Source: Pseudomonadota bacterium (GTDB lineage: Bacteria > Campylobacterota > Campylobacteria > Campylobacterales > Sulfurospirillaceae). From it: a stretch of DNA of 64,000 nucleotides. Location of the stretch: contig JAGDMU010000005.1 in the NCBI GenBank assembly GCA_017860615.1, positions 1 to 64,000 of the forward strand, written 5' to 3'. The translations under genes and the position numbers were made by a program. A model generated the notes under the pieces. It searched no databases and had not been told where the DNA came from. It saw nothing but the letters and a program-made list of their open reading frames with translations. How positions within the stretch are numbered: the stretch's first letter is position 1; each line of letters begins with the position of its first letter. This document shows, one piece after another, positions 1 through 9,360 of the stretch.

Positions 1-936
1 GGTTTGAGGCACATACGCGGCTTCACCTTCATCCACATCTGCCACACTGAGAATTCCTCCTGTGCTAAGAACGTCATTGGTCTCACTCAGGGTTTCGGTG
101 GCACTGCTTAAGATCGCAGGGTCGTTAATCGGATTGACATTAATAAAAACAGTATAGGTATTTTCCCCGCCATTTCCATCGGTAATCGTATAGGTAAAAC
201 TATCTGGTCCATTATAATTTTCATTGGGGATATAGGTATAAGAACCATCGGGATTTACCACAACACTACCATTGGTTGTACCATCGCCAAGAGCATAGGT
301 AATCGCATCACCATTGGCATCTGTCGCTAAAGGAAGTGCGCTTGTAATACTTTGATCTTCATTTGTGCTGACTTCCAAGTCGCTGCCTAAAGGGGCATCA
401 TTAACAGCAACTACGGTTGGAGCAATAACGCCTGTTGGAGGAGTATAGGTAACATCGCCAGCGCCTGATCCCCCAAGCGTACGAAAATCTGCTGTGACAT
501 TGCTTTCATTACCACCTGTAAGATACCGCGCCATAGCATTGGTTGACATCTCACCACCGATAGGAGAGCCACCTTCACCCGCAGCAGTTTCTTGAAGCTC
601 ATTAATATCTTTACCTGCTAATAAAGCAGCTTGTAGTTCTTCAACACTTTTGCCTGAGACCACATTATCCATTGTTTTAGCTGCTACAACGGCTTCTTCT
701 CCAAAACCTTCTGCAACGTAGACACTTTTATCTAAAAAGATATCGTCGTTGCCAGCCAAAGAGATTTCTTGTCCATCAGCCAATGCTAAAATGGCATGAG
801 AACCTGCACCAATCGTTCGGATGGTATCTTCAAAGTGGACAACATCACCCACTTTTAAAACACGCTCATCTCCTTGTGCATTTCGTGCTATCACAAGTCC
901 ACTTATTTGTTTAATTGTTCCTATAGAGAGTGCCAT
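1..936 (-). CDS. LapA-like giant adhesin, N-terminal part (truncated by window edge)
   Basis: The frame opens at an ATG (936) behind a GGAGG ribosome site and stays open to the window edge, giving 312 residues of a larger protein. Residues 1-100 resemble the retention module of LapA-type adhesins. A TAAG tetrapeptide at residues 117-120 (bases 577-588) matches the dialanine site cut by LapG proteases, followed by a Gly-rich linker. From about residue 150 VCBS/cadherin-like repeats begin, with DxNGD and PDGSYTY motifs. The gene lies directly downstream of the lap exporter and protease genes. Known for the family: the module plugs in the outer membrane pore and anchors the adhesin until LapG cuts it. 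Total length and C-terminal RTX signal cannot be seen here. Confidence 0.85.
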   Translation of the reverse strand, partial: MALSIGTIKQISGLVIARNAQGDERVLKVGDVVHFEDTIRTIGAGSHAILALADGQEISLAGNDDIFLDKSVYVAEGFGEEAVVAAKTMDNVVSGKSVEELQAALLAGKDINELQETAAGEGGSPIGGEMSTNAMARYLTGGNESNVTADFRTLGGSGAGDVTYTPPTGVIAPTVVAVNDAPLGSDLEVSTNEDQSITSALPLATDANGDAITYALGDGTTNGSVVVNPDGSYTYIPNENYNGPDSFTYTITDGNGGENTYTVFINVNPINDPAILSSATETLSETNDVLSTGGILSVADVDEGEAAYVPQT

Positions 937-1047
937 AATTGCCTCCTTGATTGTTATAGTAAACATACTAACACAAAAGAAAAACGCCGTCTATTGTACC
1001 AATGGGTAATAAAATCTTATGAAAATCTAAACTTATAATATTAATTA
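937..1047 (-). promoter_or_regulatory. Probable lapA promoter/leader region
   Basis: This 111-bp gap separates the regulator gene from the adhesin on the same strand. It is AT-rich and ends in a strong AAGGAGG site before the adhesin ATG. A TATAAC-like -10 candidate lies about 20 bases upstream of that site on the minus strand. No clear terminator hairpin is visible, so the adhesin could be read from its own promoter, by read-through, or both. Confidence 0.35.
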
Positions 1048-1662
1048 TTAGAGAAGCAATGCAAGCGCTAAACGATCTTTAACCCCTATTTTTTCATAAA
1101 TAGAGCTAAGGTGTGCCTTGACGGTGCGCTCAGTAGTACCTTCTCGTGCTGCGATCTCTTTATTGCTTAACCCTTCTTTAATCAAAAGAGCCACTTCGCG
1201 CTCTTTATGAGAGAGCCTTTCAAGTAAATCATGCCTAACATGTAACGATGTTTTTTGGGATGAGAGCGTTTGAATCATCGTTTGAATAAAGTCTGGATAG
1301 AGCCAAATGTCACCATTCTTTACAACCTGCAAGGCTTCTTTGAGATGAATAGGCGCCATATGGGTATTGCCATACGCTTTAATGCCCAATTTTAAAAAAA
1401 GTGAGCCTTGAGTAAAGTTTGGTTTTTGGCTAAAAATCATCGTTTTAACATTGGGATATTCTGTTTGCAAAAGATCTAAAAAACCTTCAATGCCATCATC
1501 ATCATAATGCCGCTCCTCAAGAAGTAAAACAACCTCTGTATGCACTGTATCTAAAAGAGACAAGAGTGCTTTTTCATGATGACAAATATGAATCTCCTCA
1601 GATTTAAAAGCACTTTGCCATGATTGGATCACTTCTGCATGGGAAGAGTAAAGGATGATCAT
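1048..1662 (-). CDS. LuxR-type regulator with degenerate receiver domain
   Basis: 204 residues. The C-terminal 60 residues form a clear LuxR/FixJ helix-turn-helix (LSHKEREVALLIKEGLSNKEI, then RTVKAHLSSIYEKIGV). The N-terminal 120 residues have the size of a receiver domain, but the acidic pair near the N-terminus is missing (ILYSSHAE), the phosphoacceptor position reads LLLEERH, and the conserved Lys is not seen. It is therefore probably a pseudoreceiver regulator working without phosphorylation. It starts 2 bp after lapC ends and precedes the adhesin gene, which makes control of adhesin expression likely; that role is inferred. Confidence 0.8.
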   Translation of the reverse strand: MIILYSSHAEVIQSWQSAFKSEEIHICHHEKALLSLLDTVHTEVVLLLEERHYDDDGIEGFLDLLQTEYPNVKTMIFSQKPNFTQGSLFLKLGIKAYGNTHMAPIHLKEALQVVKNGDIWLYPDFIQTMIQTLSSQKTSLHVRHDLLERLSHKEREVALLIKEGLSNKEIAAREGTTERTVKAHLSSIYEKIGVKDRLALALLL

Positions 1663-1663
1663 C

Positions 1664-2989
1664 TTAACGCTCCCTCAATGCATTCTGTTTTGCTTTTAAA
1701 ATTGGTTTGAGTAAATAATCTAAAACTGTTTTTTTACCTGTCAAAATATCAACCGTTGTCGTCATACCTACCATCAAAGAAAGTGGTTTTTCGGGTGTGC
1801 CAAGATGATTTTTATCCGTTTTAATGTGTACTAAATAGTAACTTTCGCCTTTATCGTTGGTAATTGTGTCCGCACTGATAAAGACCAATTTACCATTGAG
1901 TCCACCGTAAATTGAAAAATCATAGGCGGTAAACTTAACCATTGCATCTAATCCCAGCCTTAAAAAAGCGACATCAGAAGGTTTTATCTTTGCTTCTACA
2001 AGTAAAGTGTCTTCGGTAGGAACGATCTCTAAGATGTCCATACCAGGGCGAACAACCCCTGAGACGGTATTGACCAGTAGTTGCTTGATCGTACCATCCA
2101 CAGGGGCACGCACCAATGTTCTTTGAACACGATCTTCCAAACTGGTATGAGCTTCATGTAAACGGGACATCTCAGCAACCGTTTCATTGAGCTCTTTTTT
2201 AGCTCTATTTTTAAAATTCAACTCAGCTTCACCACGTTTGCTTTTTACCTCTAAAATAGCTGACTGAACCCTAGGAATCGCAAGTTTTGTTGTTTGGAGT
2301 TCACCTTGAATATTATTGGTTTGACGTTTCAACTGCAAAAATTCAATCTCAGAAACAAGTCCTTTTTTAACCAACGGTTCCATAATCTCAACTTCTTTTC
2401 TTACTAAATTATAGCTGTTTTGCAGTTGTGATACTTTGGACTCAAGCTCAGTGAGTTCACTCTCTTTTTGCTTAATTTGCTCGTTAAGAATCTGAAATGT
2501 TTTGGAAAGTTGCTCTTGGTTTGAGTCATATAAACTCTTTTCATACACAATTTGCTTTTGCATCTCTTCGTTTATTTCTGAAGAAATTTCAAAAGGCTGT
2601 GCATTGGCTTCGGCTTCAAGCCTCATCGATTTTGCTTTGAGCTCAACATACCTAAGCCTACTCTCACCGTACGAGCTTGCAAAATTTTTGTCATCAATGC
2701 GAAGAAGAACTTGCCCTTTTTGAACATGATCACCCTCTTTGACTAAAATCTCTGAGACAATGCCTCCCTCTAAATTCTGAATAACTTGAAGTTGTTGCGT
2801 TGGGATAACCTTACCTTCGCCTCTTGTTAACTCATCAATCTCTGCAATACTTGCCCATAATATAATCCAAAATATCGCAATCGTAATAACCCAAAGAATT
2901 TTACGAGAAGAGCTTGGAGCCTTTTGCAATACAGCCTCGCTGAGGCTTGACATAAACTCTAAATCTTGGTCATCATAATACTTTTTCAT
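1664..2989 (-). CDS. lapC: Type I secretion membrane fusion protein (LapC/HlyD family)
   Basis: 441 residues with a short cytoplasmic N-terminus, one membrane helix at about 30-50 (ILWVITIAIFWIILWASIAE), the lipoyl-like motif VIQNLEGGIVSEILVKEGD, a long coiled coil at about 120-290, and the HlyD C-terminal beta domain ending VDILTGKKTVLDYLLKPI. This is the periplasmic adaptor joining the ABC exporter LapB to a TolC-type channel. Its ATG overlaps the lapB stop by 4 nt, so the two are translationally coupled. The assignment to the Lap system rests on the neighbouring lapB, lapD, lapG and adhesin genes. Confidence 0.88.
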   Translation of the reverse strand: MKKYYDDQDLEFMSSLSEAVLQKAPSSSRKILWVITIAIFWIILWASIAEIDELTRGEGKVIPTQQLQVIQNLEGGIVSEILVKEGDHVQKGQVLLRIDDKNFASSYGESRLRYVELKAKSMRLEAEANAQPFEISSEINEEMQKQIVYEKSLYDSNQEQLSKTFQILNEQIKQKESELTELESKVSQLQNSYNLVRKEVEIMEPLVKKGLVSEIEFLQLKRQTNNIQGELQTTKLAIPRVQSAILEVKSKRGEAELNFKNRAKKELNETVAEMSRLHEAHTSLEDRVQRTLVRAPVDGTIKQLLVNTVSGVVRPGMDILEIVPTEDTLLVEAKIKPSDVAFLRLGLDAMVKFTAYDFSIYGGLNGKLVFISADTITNDKGESYYLVHIKTDKNHLGTPEKPLSLMVGMTTTVDILTGKKTVLDYLLKPILKAKQNALRER

Positions 2990-5154
2990 GGATGTTTTGC
3001 TCCATTCAATTTGGCTAAAACATCCTCTTTTTTACCATCTAAGAGAACTTGTCCATTATCGACAACGATCAAACGATCCACCAAATCTAGAAGTGACATC
3101 TTATGTGTGACTAAAATAGCCGTTTTATCTTTGATTGCTTCATGTAAGAGATGTTTAATACGGCTCTCGGAAGTGTTATCCAAGGAGTTGGTCGGTTCAT
3201 CCAAAAGCATAATCGGAGCATCCACCAAAAAAGCTCTTGCAATAGCAATACTTTGTCTCTGTCCTCCTGAAACACCATCACCTCTCTCAAGCACTGGCAT
3301 ATCAAAGCCTAAGGGGTGACCATCGACAAACTCATCAACGCCACCAATCTTCGCAGCTTTTAATATCGTCTCATCATCCACATAAGGCGCTTTATAGACG
3401 ATGTTTTCACGCACCGTTCCATGAAACAGCACCACATCTTGTGGCACATAACCGATATTTTTACGCAAATCAACAGGGTCGATTTGATTAATATCAATAC
3501 CATCAACAAGTACAGAACCACTATCGGGCGCATAAAGCCCTAAAATAAGCTTTTCTACCGTTGTTTTACCCGAACCATTACGCCCTAAAATACCCACTTT
3601 TTCACCTGCATTAATTTTAAAAGAGACATTCTCTAAAGCATGTTTTGTACTCTCAGGATACGCAAATGAGACATTTTTAAACTCAATTCGTCCTGCAAAA
3701 CGTTCACGTCTAACAAATTTTTTGCCCTCAGGTCGCTCAACAGGAAGTTTCATAATATCATCCAGCGCTTTATAGGCTGTGCGTGTCTGCTCAAAGTTAG
3801 CAATGAGTGCGGCAACCTGTCCCATAGGAGCAATCGCTCGTGAAGATAAAATAACAGCGGCAATAAGCCCACCCATCGTTAATTCAACCTCTTTAATCAT
3901 ATAAACACCAATTAAAATGACAATGACGGTATCGAGCTGAACCAAAAAGGAGGTAATGGTCGTAATAGAGTTTGATAAAATTTTAGATTTTAAACCACGA
4001 TTGGCGATCTCACCACTTGCCTCTTCCCATTTCCATTGCGCATGTCCCCCTGCGGAGAGTGTTTTAATCGTTTCAATCGCATTAAGACTCTCAATCAAAA
4101 TACCATTTTTAATTGCCGAAGCCATATAGGTACTTTGAATACTTTGTTGCAATGGGTTTTTAACGATGAAGGTATAGACCAAAATCAAAAACATCAGTGT
4201 CAAAGGCACAAAGACTAAAATCCCTGCAATAAAATGAACCATAACTAAAAAGATAATCGCAAAAGGAAGATCAATAATGGCGCTGAGTGTTGAAGAGGTA
4301 AAGAAATTACGAATGGAATCAAAATCACGCAAATTGCTTGCAAAAGCACCCACAGATTTTGGACGAGAAGCCATTTTAAGATCCATGACCTTTTCAAACA
4401 AAATGGATGACATAATTACATCACTCTTTTTACCTGCAATTTCAAGGAAATAAGAGCGTACAAACTTTAAGACAATGTCCAAAACATAAACAACAAAAAG
4501 ACCTAAAGAGAGTACCCACAATGTTTCTATCGCATTATTGGGGATAACTCTATCGTACACGTTCATCGTAAACAGTGGACTGGCAAGGACAAAAAGGTTC
4601 ACCACCAAAGAGGCTAAAATAACATCAATGTAGATCTGCTTAGAACGCTTTAACGTTCCCCAAAACCAACTGTTTCCAGCATTATCTAAAACTTTATCTC
4701 TGCTTTCTTGAGATACAAACTCTTTTTTAAGAAGAAAACAGAAGCCCAAATACTCTTGCGCTAATGTCTCTAAGTCAACCCAGCTTTCACCCTCACCCAT
4801 ATCAGGATGAATAATCTTGGCTTTCCTATGGGCCTCATCAAAGCTCTCTAAAATCACCGCTGAACGGTTTTTGAGCATTAAGATACACGGTAAAACAAGC
4901 GGAGAGAGATCCTCAAGATCTTTTTGCACCAATTTAGTGAGGAACCCTGCACGCTTTGCTGCACGTGAAAAAAGTGACTTTGACCCACCTTTAAGAGAAA
5001 AAAGCTCCACAGAACTAAACCCTTTTTCAATGGGCAAACCTGCGATGAGCGCTTCAGCACTGTAAGGTACATTGTGCAATTTTGTAAAAAGCACTAAACA
5101 CGATAATAACGGATCTTGTTTATAGGTATGTTTGACTTCGATTTCAGATTCCAT
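2986..5154 (-). CDS. lapB: Type I secretion ABC exporter with C39-like domain (LapB)
   Basis: 722 residues. Residues 1-140 form a C39-like domain without the catalytic Asp-Cys-Gly motif (DPLLSCLVLF instead), as in exporters that bind but do not cleave their substrate. Six membrane helices follow (about 165-430), then the ATPase with Walker A GRNGSGKTT, signature VSGGQRQSIAIARA, Walker B IMLLDEPTNSLDN and a switch His (VTHKM). This is the inner-membrane engine for exporting the LapA-like adhesin. It starts 2 bp after the lapD stop and overlaps lapC by 4 nt, so lapD-lapB-lapC form one compact operon. Confidence 0.9.
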   Translation of the reverse strand: MESEIEVKHTYKQDPLLSCLVLFTKLHNVPYSAEALIAGLPIEKGFSSVELFSLKGGSKSLFSRAAKRAGFLTKLVQKDLEDLSPLVLPCILMLKNRSAVILESFDEAHRKAKIIHPDMGEGESWVDLETLAQEYLGFCFLLKKEFVSQESRDKVLDNAGNSWFWGTLKRSKQIYIDVILASLVVNLFVLASPLFTMNVYDRVIPNNAIETLWVLSLGLFVVYVLDIVLKFVRSYFLEIAGKKSDVIMSSILFEKVMDLKMASRPKSVGAFASNLRDFDSIRNFFTSSTLSAIIDLPFAIIFLVMVHFIAGILVFVPLTLMFLILVYTFIVKNPLQQSIQSTYMASAIKNGILIESLNAIETIKTLSAGGHAQWKWEEASGEIANRGLKSKILSNSITTITSFLVQLDTVIVILIGVYMIKEVELTMGGLIAAVILSSRAIAPMGQVAALIANFEQTRTAYKALDDIMKLPVERPEGKKFVRRERFAGRIEFKNVSFAYPESTKHALENVSFKINAGEKVGILGRNGSGKTTVEKLILGLYAPDSGSVLVDGIDINQIDPVDLRKNIGYVPQDVVLFHGTVRENIVYKAPYVDDETILKAAKIGGVDEFVDGHPLGFDMPVLERGDGVSGGQRQSIAIARAFLVDAPIMLLDEPTNSLDNTSESRIKHLLHEAIKDKTAILVTHKMSLLDLVDRLIVVDNGQVLLDGKKEDVLAKLNGAKHP

Positions 5155-5156
5155 AA

Positions 5157-7118
5157 CTATCCTATGATCTTAGGTTCAGCAATAAAACTGCCTTGAATAT
5201 ATTTAACACCCATTTTTTCCAGTTTCTCTTTTTGCTCACTGTTTTCAACATTGGTTGCGATGACTTTGATCTCCATACTATCGGTGATAATGCCAAGGCT
5301 TCGATTTGGCGCGTCCAATCCATTTTCACCAAAAAGATCGATCATATAGGAAGCTTGAATTTTAATATAATCAGGATTGATCTGCTGAATCGCATGAAGA
5401 CTCTCACTGTTTATTGCAAAATTATCAATACCAAAGCCATAACCAAAGTTACGTAGATACTTAGAAAATTTGACCAGAATTTCAATGGGCATATCCACAG
5501 AACTTGGCATCTCAAAATGGAGTTCTTCAATTCCAATTTTTTTAAAGCCCTCAACACTGTCTTCCAACCATGCCCAGTCGTTACTTTGCATAAAAATATC
5601 TTTTCCAAGGTTAATACACACCGCTTTAGAGACAAGGAGTTTATCTCTTAAAACTTCAATGGTGCGAGCAATCACATAATGATCCAGTAACGCACCAAGC
5701 TTTAACTCCATAACCATCGGCATAAAGTAGCCCGCATTGTGGAGATGTCCATTGTAATCTTGAAGCCTTAAGAAGAGTTCACTGTGGAAAACTTCAGACA
5801 CACTATGAATGGCAACCACATTTTGATACGCGAGTTTAAAGCGTTTTTGATCCATTGCATTTTTAAGTTCTTGCGTCCATGCCTCTTTACCAAGCACAAG
5901 CTGATTATCGCCTGCTTGTTCCACAAAGCTGTTGATACTAAAGGCGCCTTTAGCTTTAGAAGATGTCAACGCAAAGTCTGCTTTAGAGAAAAGCTCTTTG
6001 GAGTCTGATTTCGCATAATATTTGGCGTAACCTATGTTAATAAAATGCTCTTTCTCGTTCAATTCATAATTTTTAGTCAGGTTTTTGGCCATCGCATTGA
6101 TCTCTTCGCACAGAAGATCAAACGATCCTTGTGAAGAGGCAGGTGCGAGAATTGCAAAATCCGTGTCGTTGAGTTTGGCACTTACATACTCTTTTTGGTT
6201 GTCAATCGCAGTCGTAATACACGATGCCATCTCTTTAATAAACGCTTCACTTTTTTGATAACCAAGCTTTCCTTTGAGTCTTTCAAAATCATTCAAAGAG
6301 ACTAAAATAAGCGCCCCTTGAGCATTCTTGGCTTCACTGGAAAGATACTCTTGAAGCTTGATGTTAAAGTAGCGACGATTGTACATTTTGGTGACAGTAT
6401 CTTGATATAAAAGCTCATGGTAACGACGTACGGCATCCGCCTCTTTTTCAAAAATTTCTTTGACTTTTTTAACCATACTGTTCATCGCAAACACAACGTT
6501 TTTGAGCTCTTTAGTGAAAGGGATGTCATGTTGAATAATAAAATCGCTCTCTAAAATTGCTTCGGCTTGCTCTTTCACACGTTTGAGTGGCTTTAAAACA
6601 ATAGTCAAAATGAGTTGTAAACAGAAAAAACCAATGACAGAAGCAACGATAAAGACGGCTAAAACCTCCTTAAAAATCGTCCACAATTGACGATACGCAT
6701 GACCACTGTTGAGTTGCACAGAGATGACACCATAAGGTGTCCATCCAAGCATGATTTGAGACGTTGCTATCGGCGTTTCTACTTTGATATGTTTCACAAA
6801 CCAATCAGGCACATCAGCAACAATAACCTCTTGGACTTTTTCAACCAGAACCTCTTTTTTCATATCTTCTAAAAGAATTTTTTCATAATAACCACTGTCA
6901 AACACAGAGCTAATCATTGTTTCAGCCATGGAGGTGTCTTCTTCTGAAGCCACAGAACTAATGGACAATCCAAGAGAATTGGCTGTATGCAAGGCATCCG
7001 TGTAAGCTTGCTCTTTAACATATTCGTTAGAACTGTTAAAATTGAACCACATAACAGCACCAAAGATCAATGTCTGAAAAATGGATAAAACAATAATTAT
7101 CTGCTTAAAAAGTGTCAT
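5157..7118 (-). CDS. lapD: LapD-type c-di-GMP receptor (HAMP, degenerate GGDEF and EAL)
   Basis: 653 residues: membrane helix about 5-25, periplasmic output domain about 26-148, second helix about 150-175, HAMP to about 225, then GGDEF and EAL domains. The GGDEF site reads LNDTDF (about 316-321), the EAL site reads SELFLRL (about 446) and the DDFG motif reads IDNFA, so neither enzyme should be active. That matches LapD, which binds c-di-GMP with its EAL fold and then holds LapG. Trp126 in the periplasmic domain (LGWTPYG) fits the Trp that LapD uses to bind LapG. The gene overlaps lapG by 4 nt. Confidence 0.9.
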   Translation of the reverse strand: MTLFKQIIIVLSIFQTLIFGAVMWFNFNSSNEYVKEQAYTDALHTANSLGLSISSVASEEDTSMAETMISSVFDSGYYEKILLEDMKKEVLVEKVQEVIVADVPDWFVKHIKVETPIATSQIMLGWTPYGVISVQLNSGHAYRQLWTIFKEVLAVFIVASVIGFFCLQLILTIVLKPLKRVKEQAEAILESDFIIQHDIPFTKELKNVVFAMNSMVKKVKEIFEKEADAVRRYHELLYQDTVTKMYNRRYFNIKLQEYLSSEAKNAQGALILVSLNDFERLKGKLGYQKSEAFIKEMASCITTAIDNQKEYVSAKLNDTDFAILAPASSQGSFDLLCEEINAMAKNLTKNYELNEKEHFINIGYAKYYAKSDSKELFSKADFALTSSKAKGAFSINSFVEQAGDNQLVLGKEAWTQELKNAMDQKRFKLAYQNVVAIHSVSEVFHSELFLRLQDYNGHLHNAGYFMPMVMELKLGALLDHYVIARTIEVLRDKLLVSKAVCINLGKDIFMQSNDWAWLEDSVEGFKKIGIEELHFEMPSSVDMPIEILVKFSKYLRNFGYGFGIDNFAINSESLHAIQQINPDYIKIQASYMIDLFGENGLDAPNRSLGIITDSMEIKVIATNVENSEQKEKLEKMGVKYIQGSFIAEPKIIG

Positions 7119-7756
7119 AACTCTTCTCTCCTAATCTTATCTACCAACTCAAACCATTTTTTATTTTTTTGCATACCTGAAGGTACGACTTGTCCTAATC
7201 CTTGCTGTTTTGCAAGGTACAATGCATCACCGTTAAAACTGTATACAGGGATCAGATCACCCCTTTGTGTCGCAGGTAAAATTTTAAAATTGATATTGTC
7301 TAAAACAAGAGGAACAGAAGTTGGTGTCTCAAAATAGGTCAACACCATATGGGCTTGTTGAAATTTAACGGCTTTGACATATGTAAAGAAAAGCTTGTCT
7401 GTGGAAATGCCCAGTTGCTTTAATGTAAAGTACTTAGCAATCACAAAATCTTCACAATCCCCTGCACCTTTGCCGATAAATTCCATACGTGTTGCCCAAT
7501 AATCCTTTTGTTTCCAAAGCGCCTCATCGGATACAAACTGCATCTGGTTGAAAAAGGCATTTACCTTTTCAATTTTTTCAGATTCGTTGGAGGTTTGAAG
7601 CGATAGCATCAGCCCATTTAGCGCTTCTACTCGTCGCTTCGCCTGCCCTCCATACTTTGTTTCAACTTTTTTAAGTACTTCTTGCGCAAAGAAATCTTGT
7701 CCAGCATAGAGCGTTAAAACGACTAACGCTATGAGTAAAAAGAGTTTCCTACACAT
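7115..7756 (-). CDS. lapG: LapG-type periplasmic cysteine protease
   Basis: 213 residues with an N-terminal signal segment (MCRKLFLLIALVVLTLYA). The bacterial transglutaminase-like protease triad is visible: Cys101 in GAGDCEDF, His136 in QQAHMVL and Asp153 in LVLDNIN, with spacing like that of LapG. The DCED acidic residues also fit the calcium site described for the family. It should cut the TAAG site of the LapA-like adhesin when LapD releases it at low c-di-GMP. It lies between the TolC-like gene (42 bp gap) and lapD (4 nt overlap). Confidence 0.92.
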   Translation of the reverse strand: MCRKLFLLIALVVLTLYAGQDFFAQEVLKKVETKYGGQAKRRVEALNGLMLSLQTSNESEKIEKVNAFFNQMQFVSDEALWKQKDYWATRMEFIGKGAGDCEDFVIAKYFTLKQLGISTDKLFFTYVKAVKFQQAHMVLTYFETPTSVPLVLDNINFKILPATQRGDLIPVYSFNGDALYLAKQQGLGQVVPSGMQKNKKWFELVDKIRREEL

Positions 7757-7798
7757 CTATTTTAAAATGGCTTTAGCCACATTCCTAAAATATGCTCA

Positions 7799-9121
7799 TT
7801 AGAATGAGACACTTCTATGAGAGCATGACTGCACATCATACGTTTGCGCAAAAGAAGGCTCAAAGTAGTCTGTCAAGACACCCATGTTATCTAAAAGTCT
7901 GTATCTTGCATACATTAAGGTTGCTTCAGCTTCAGCTAAAGCTTGTCGTGCTGAATAGTACTCACCCTCCGCATCCAAAAGATTGATAAGATCGCGCTTA
8001 CCAATCGCAAACTCTTGTTGATAGGCATTTAAAGTCTCTCTACTAAAATCTTTGTGCTCTTTGAGGAACTCTATACGCTTTTGAGTGGATTCGTAGCTCT
8101 CCCATGAGAACTTCACACTCTCTTTAAGATCGCGCTCAAGCGTACCTAAAGTCTCTTTTTCTTTAATCATTAAAATGGCATATTTCTCTTTGTTGAGCAT
8201 GTCAGCACCTTTATTATAAAGGTTATATCGAAGCTTTAAAAGAGCAGATGTACTTTCTGTTCGGCCATCAACACCATCAACATCATGCCCTACCGTTCCT
8301 GCGAGCTCAAAATCTACTTTAGGATAAAAAGCCGCTTTAGAACCTTCATATAAAGCGTTAGCAAGCTTTACATTGGCTTCTTGCACTTTAATGGAAGGAT
8401 TACACGTAAAGCTTTTTGCATTTATTTTTTCAAAGTTAGCAGGAATGGCTGTTGCAAAGTCTGGTTTGACCAATTCCTCTGCATCCACTTTTTGACCATA
8501 AAGCTTTTCAAATGTTGACACAGCATCTTTATAGTTGTTCTCTTGCGCAATGAGGTTAGAGCGCGCCAGTGTAAATCTACTACCCGCTTGCTGTGTCTCA
8601 GAAAGTCGCCCAAAACCTGAGTCCGAACGCTCTTTAATCTGTTTGTAAATCGCCTCATGTGTTTTGACGTTTTCGTTCGCTAAAGCAAGCAATTCTTTAT
8701 GTTTTAAAAGCATAATGTACGCATTGGTAAAAGATAAAAGCGTTCTATCTGCTTTTTCAGTTACTCCAAACGATGCTGCTTCAAGCCTACTTTTTTGTTG
8801 TTTAATAGTATTTTCTGTTGCAAAACCATTAAAAAGATTTTGATTTAAAACCAATGAAGTCTCATCTGTCATGCTAGAAACTTTATTAGAGCCAGGATTT
8901 TCAATTGTTTCATGACCATAGGAACTTACCAAGTCCAGCGTAGGAAGGTATCCATTTTCAGCAATGTTATACTCCTTTTTCACACCATTAAAATTCTCCA
9001 CACTCTCTTTCACTTTAGGGCTTGAGGCGAGAATTGTTTTTGCGCCTTCTTCTAAGGTTAAGGAAAAAGCGACTACTGGAAGGCTAATGACCACCAAAGA
9101 TAATACTTTTGTGAGATTCAT
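7799..9121 (-). CDS. lapE: TolC-family outer membrane channel (LapE)
   Basis: 440 residues with a signal peptide (MNLTKVLSLVVISLPVVAFS) and the two long helical repeats of TolC proteins, ending NLLDAEGEYYSARQALAEAEATLMYARYRLL in two pieces around the second repeat. The ATG at 9121 is preferred over one at 9136 because the AAGGAGGAG ribosome site lies between them, leaving normal spacing only for 9121. It is the first gene of the lap operon and should form the outer-membrane exit duct that also retains the adhesin. The short hydrophilic C-terminus (SCSHRSVSF) is not conserved in TolC. Confidence 0.88.
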   Translation of the reverse strand: MNLTKVLSLVVISLPVVAFSLTLEEGAKTILASSPKVKESVENFNGVKKEYNIAENGYLPTLDLVSSYGHETIENPGSNKVSSMTDETSLVLNQNLFNGFATENTIKQQKSRLEAASFGVTEKADRTLLSFTNAYIMLLKHKELLALANENVKTHEAIYKQIKERSDSGFGRLSETQQAGSRFTLARSNLIAQENNYKDAVSTFEKLYGQKVDAEELVKPDFATAIPANFEKINAKSFTCNPSIKVQEANVKLANALYEGSKAAFYPKVDFELAGTVGHDVDGVDGRTESTSALLKLRYNLYNKGADMLNKEKYAILMIKEKETLGTLERDLKESVKFSWESYESTQKRIEFLKEHKDFSRETLNAYQQEFAIGKRDLINLLDAEGEYYSARQALAEAEATLMYARYRLLDNMGVLTDYFEPSFAQTYDVQSCSHRSVSF

Positions 9122-9320
9122 GATCTCCTCCTTCATTGGATCTTAAAGTGATACTCGAATATATCTACTCTTTGAACTCATTGTATCATATTCTTTTTTC
9201 AACTACAAGAAAAGATGAGGATTATAAGTCTTAAAACCTTATCCTCCTTTTCTACAAAAGATTTATTCCCATTTTAGCTCTATTTTAAGCCTTTAGTGAA
9301 AAAATCAACCTCTTAAATTG

Positions 9321-9360
9321 CCTATTCAATAGGTACAAAAAATTGTTCTATTAAATAGGT
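9321..9360. promoter_or_regulatory. Pair of CTATT-N-AATAG palindromes upstream of lapE
   Basis: CCTATTCAATAGGT (9321-9334) and TCTATTAAATAGGT (9347-9360) share the palindrome CTATTnAATAG followed by GT. They are 26 bp apart start to start, about 200-240 bp upstream of the lapE start. Two spaced copies of one palindrome suggest an operator for a dimeric regulator; the regulator is unknown. Confidence 0.35.

Noticed and set aside
2986-5154. Active C39 peptidase in the LapB N-terminus
   Set aside because: The catalytic Asp-Cys-Gly motif is absent, and the adhesin lacks a double-glycine leader.
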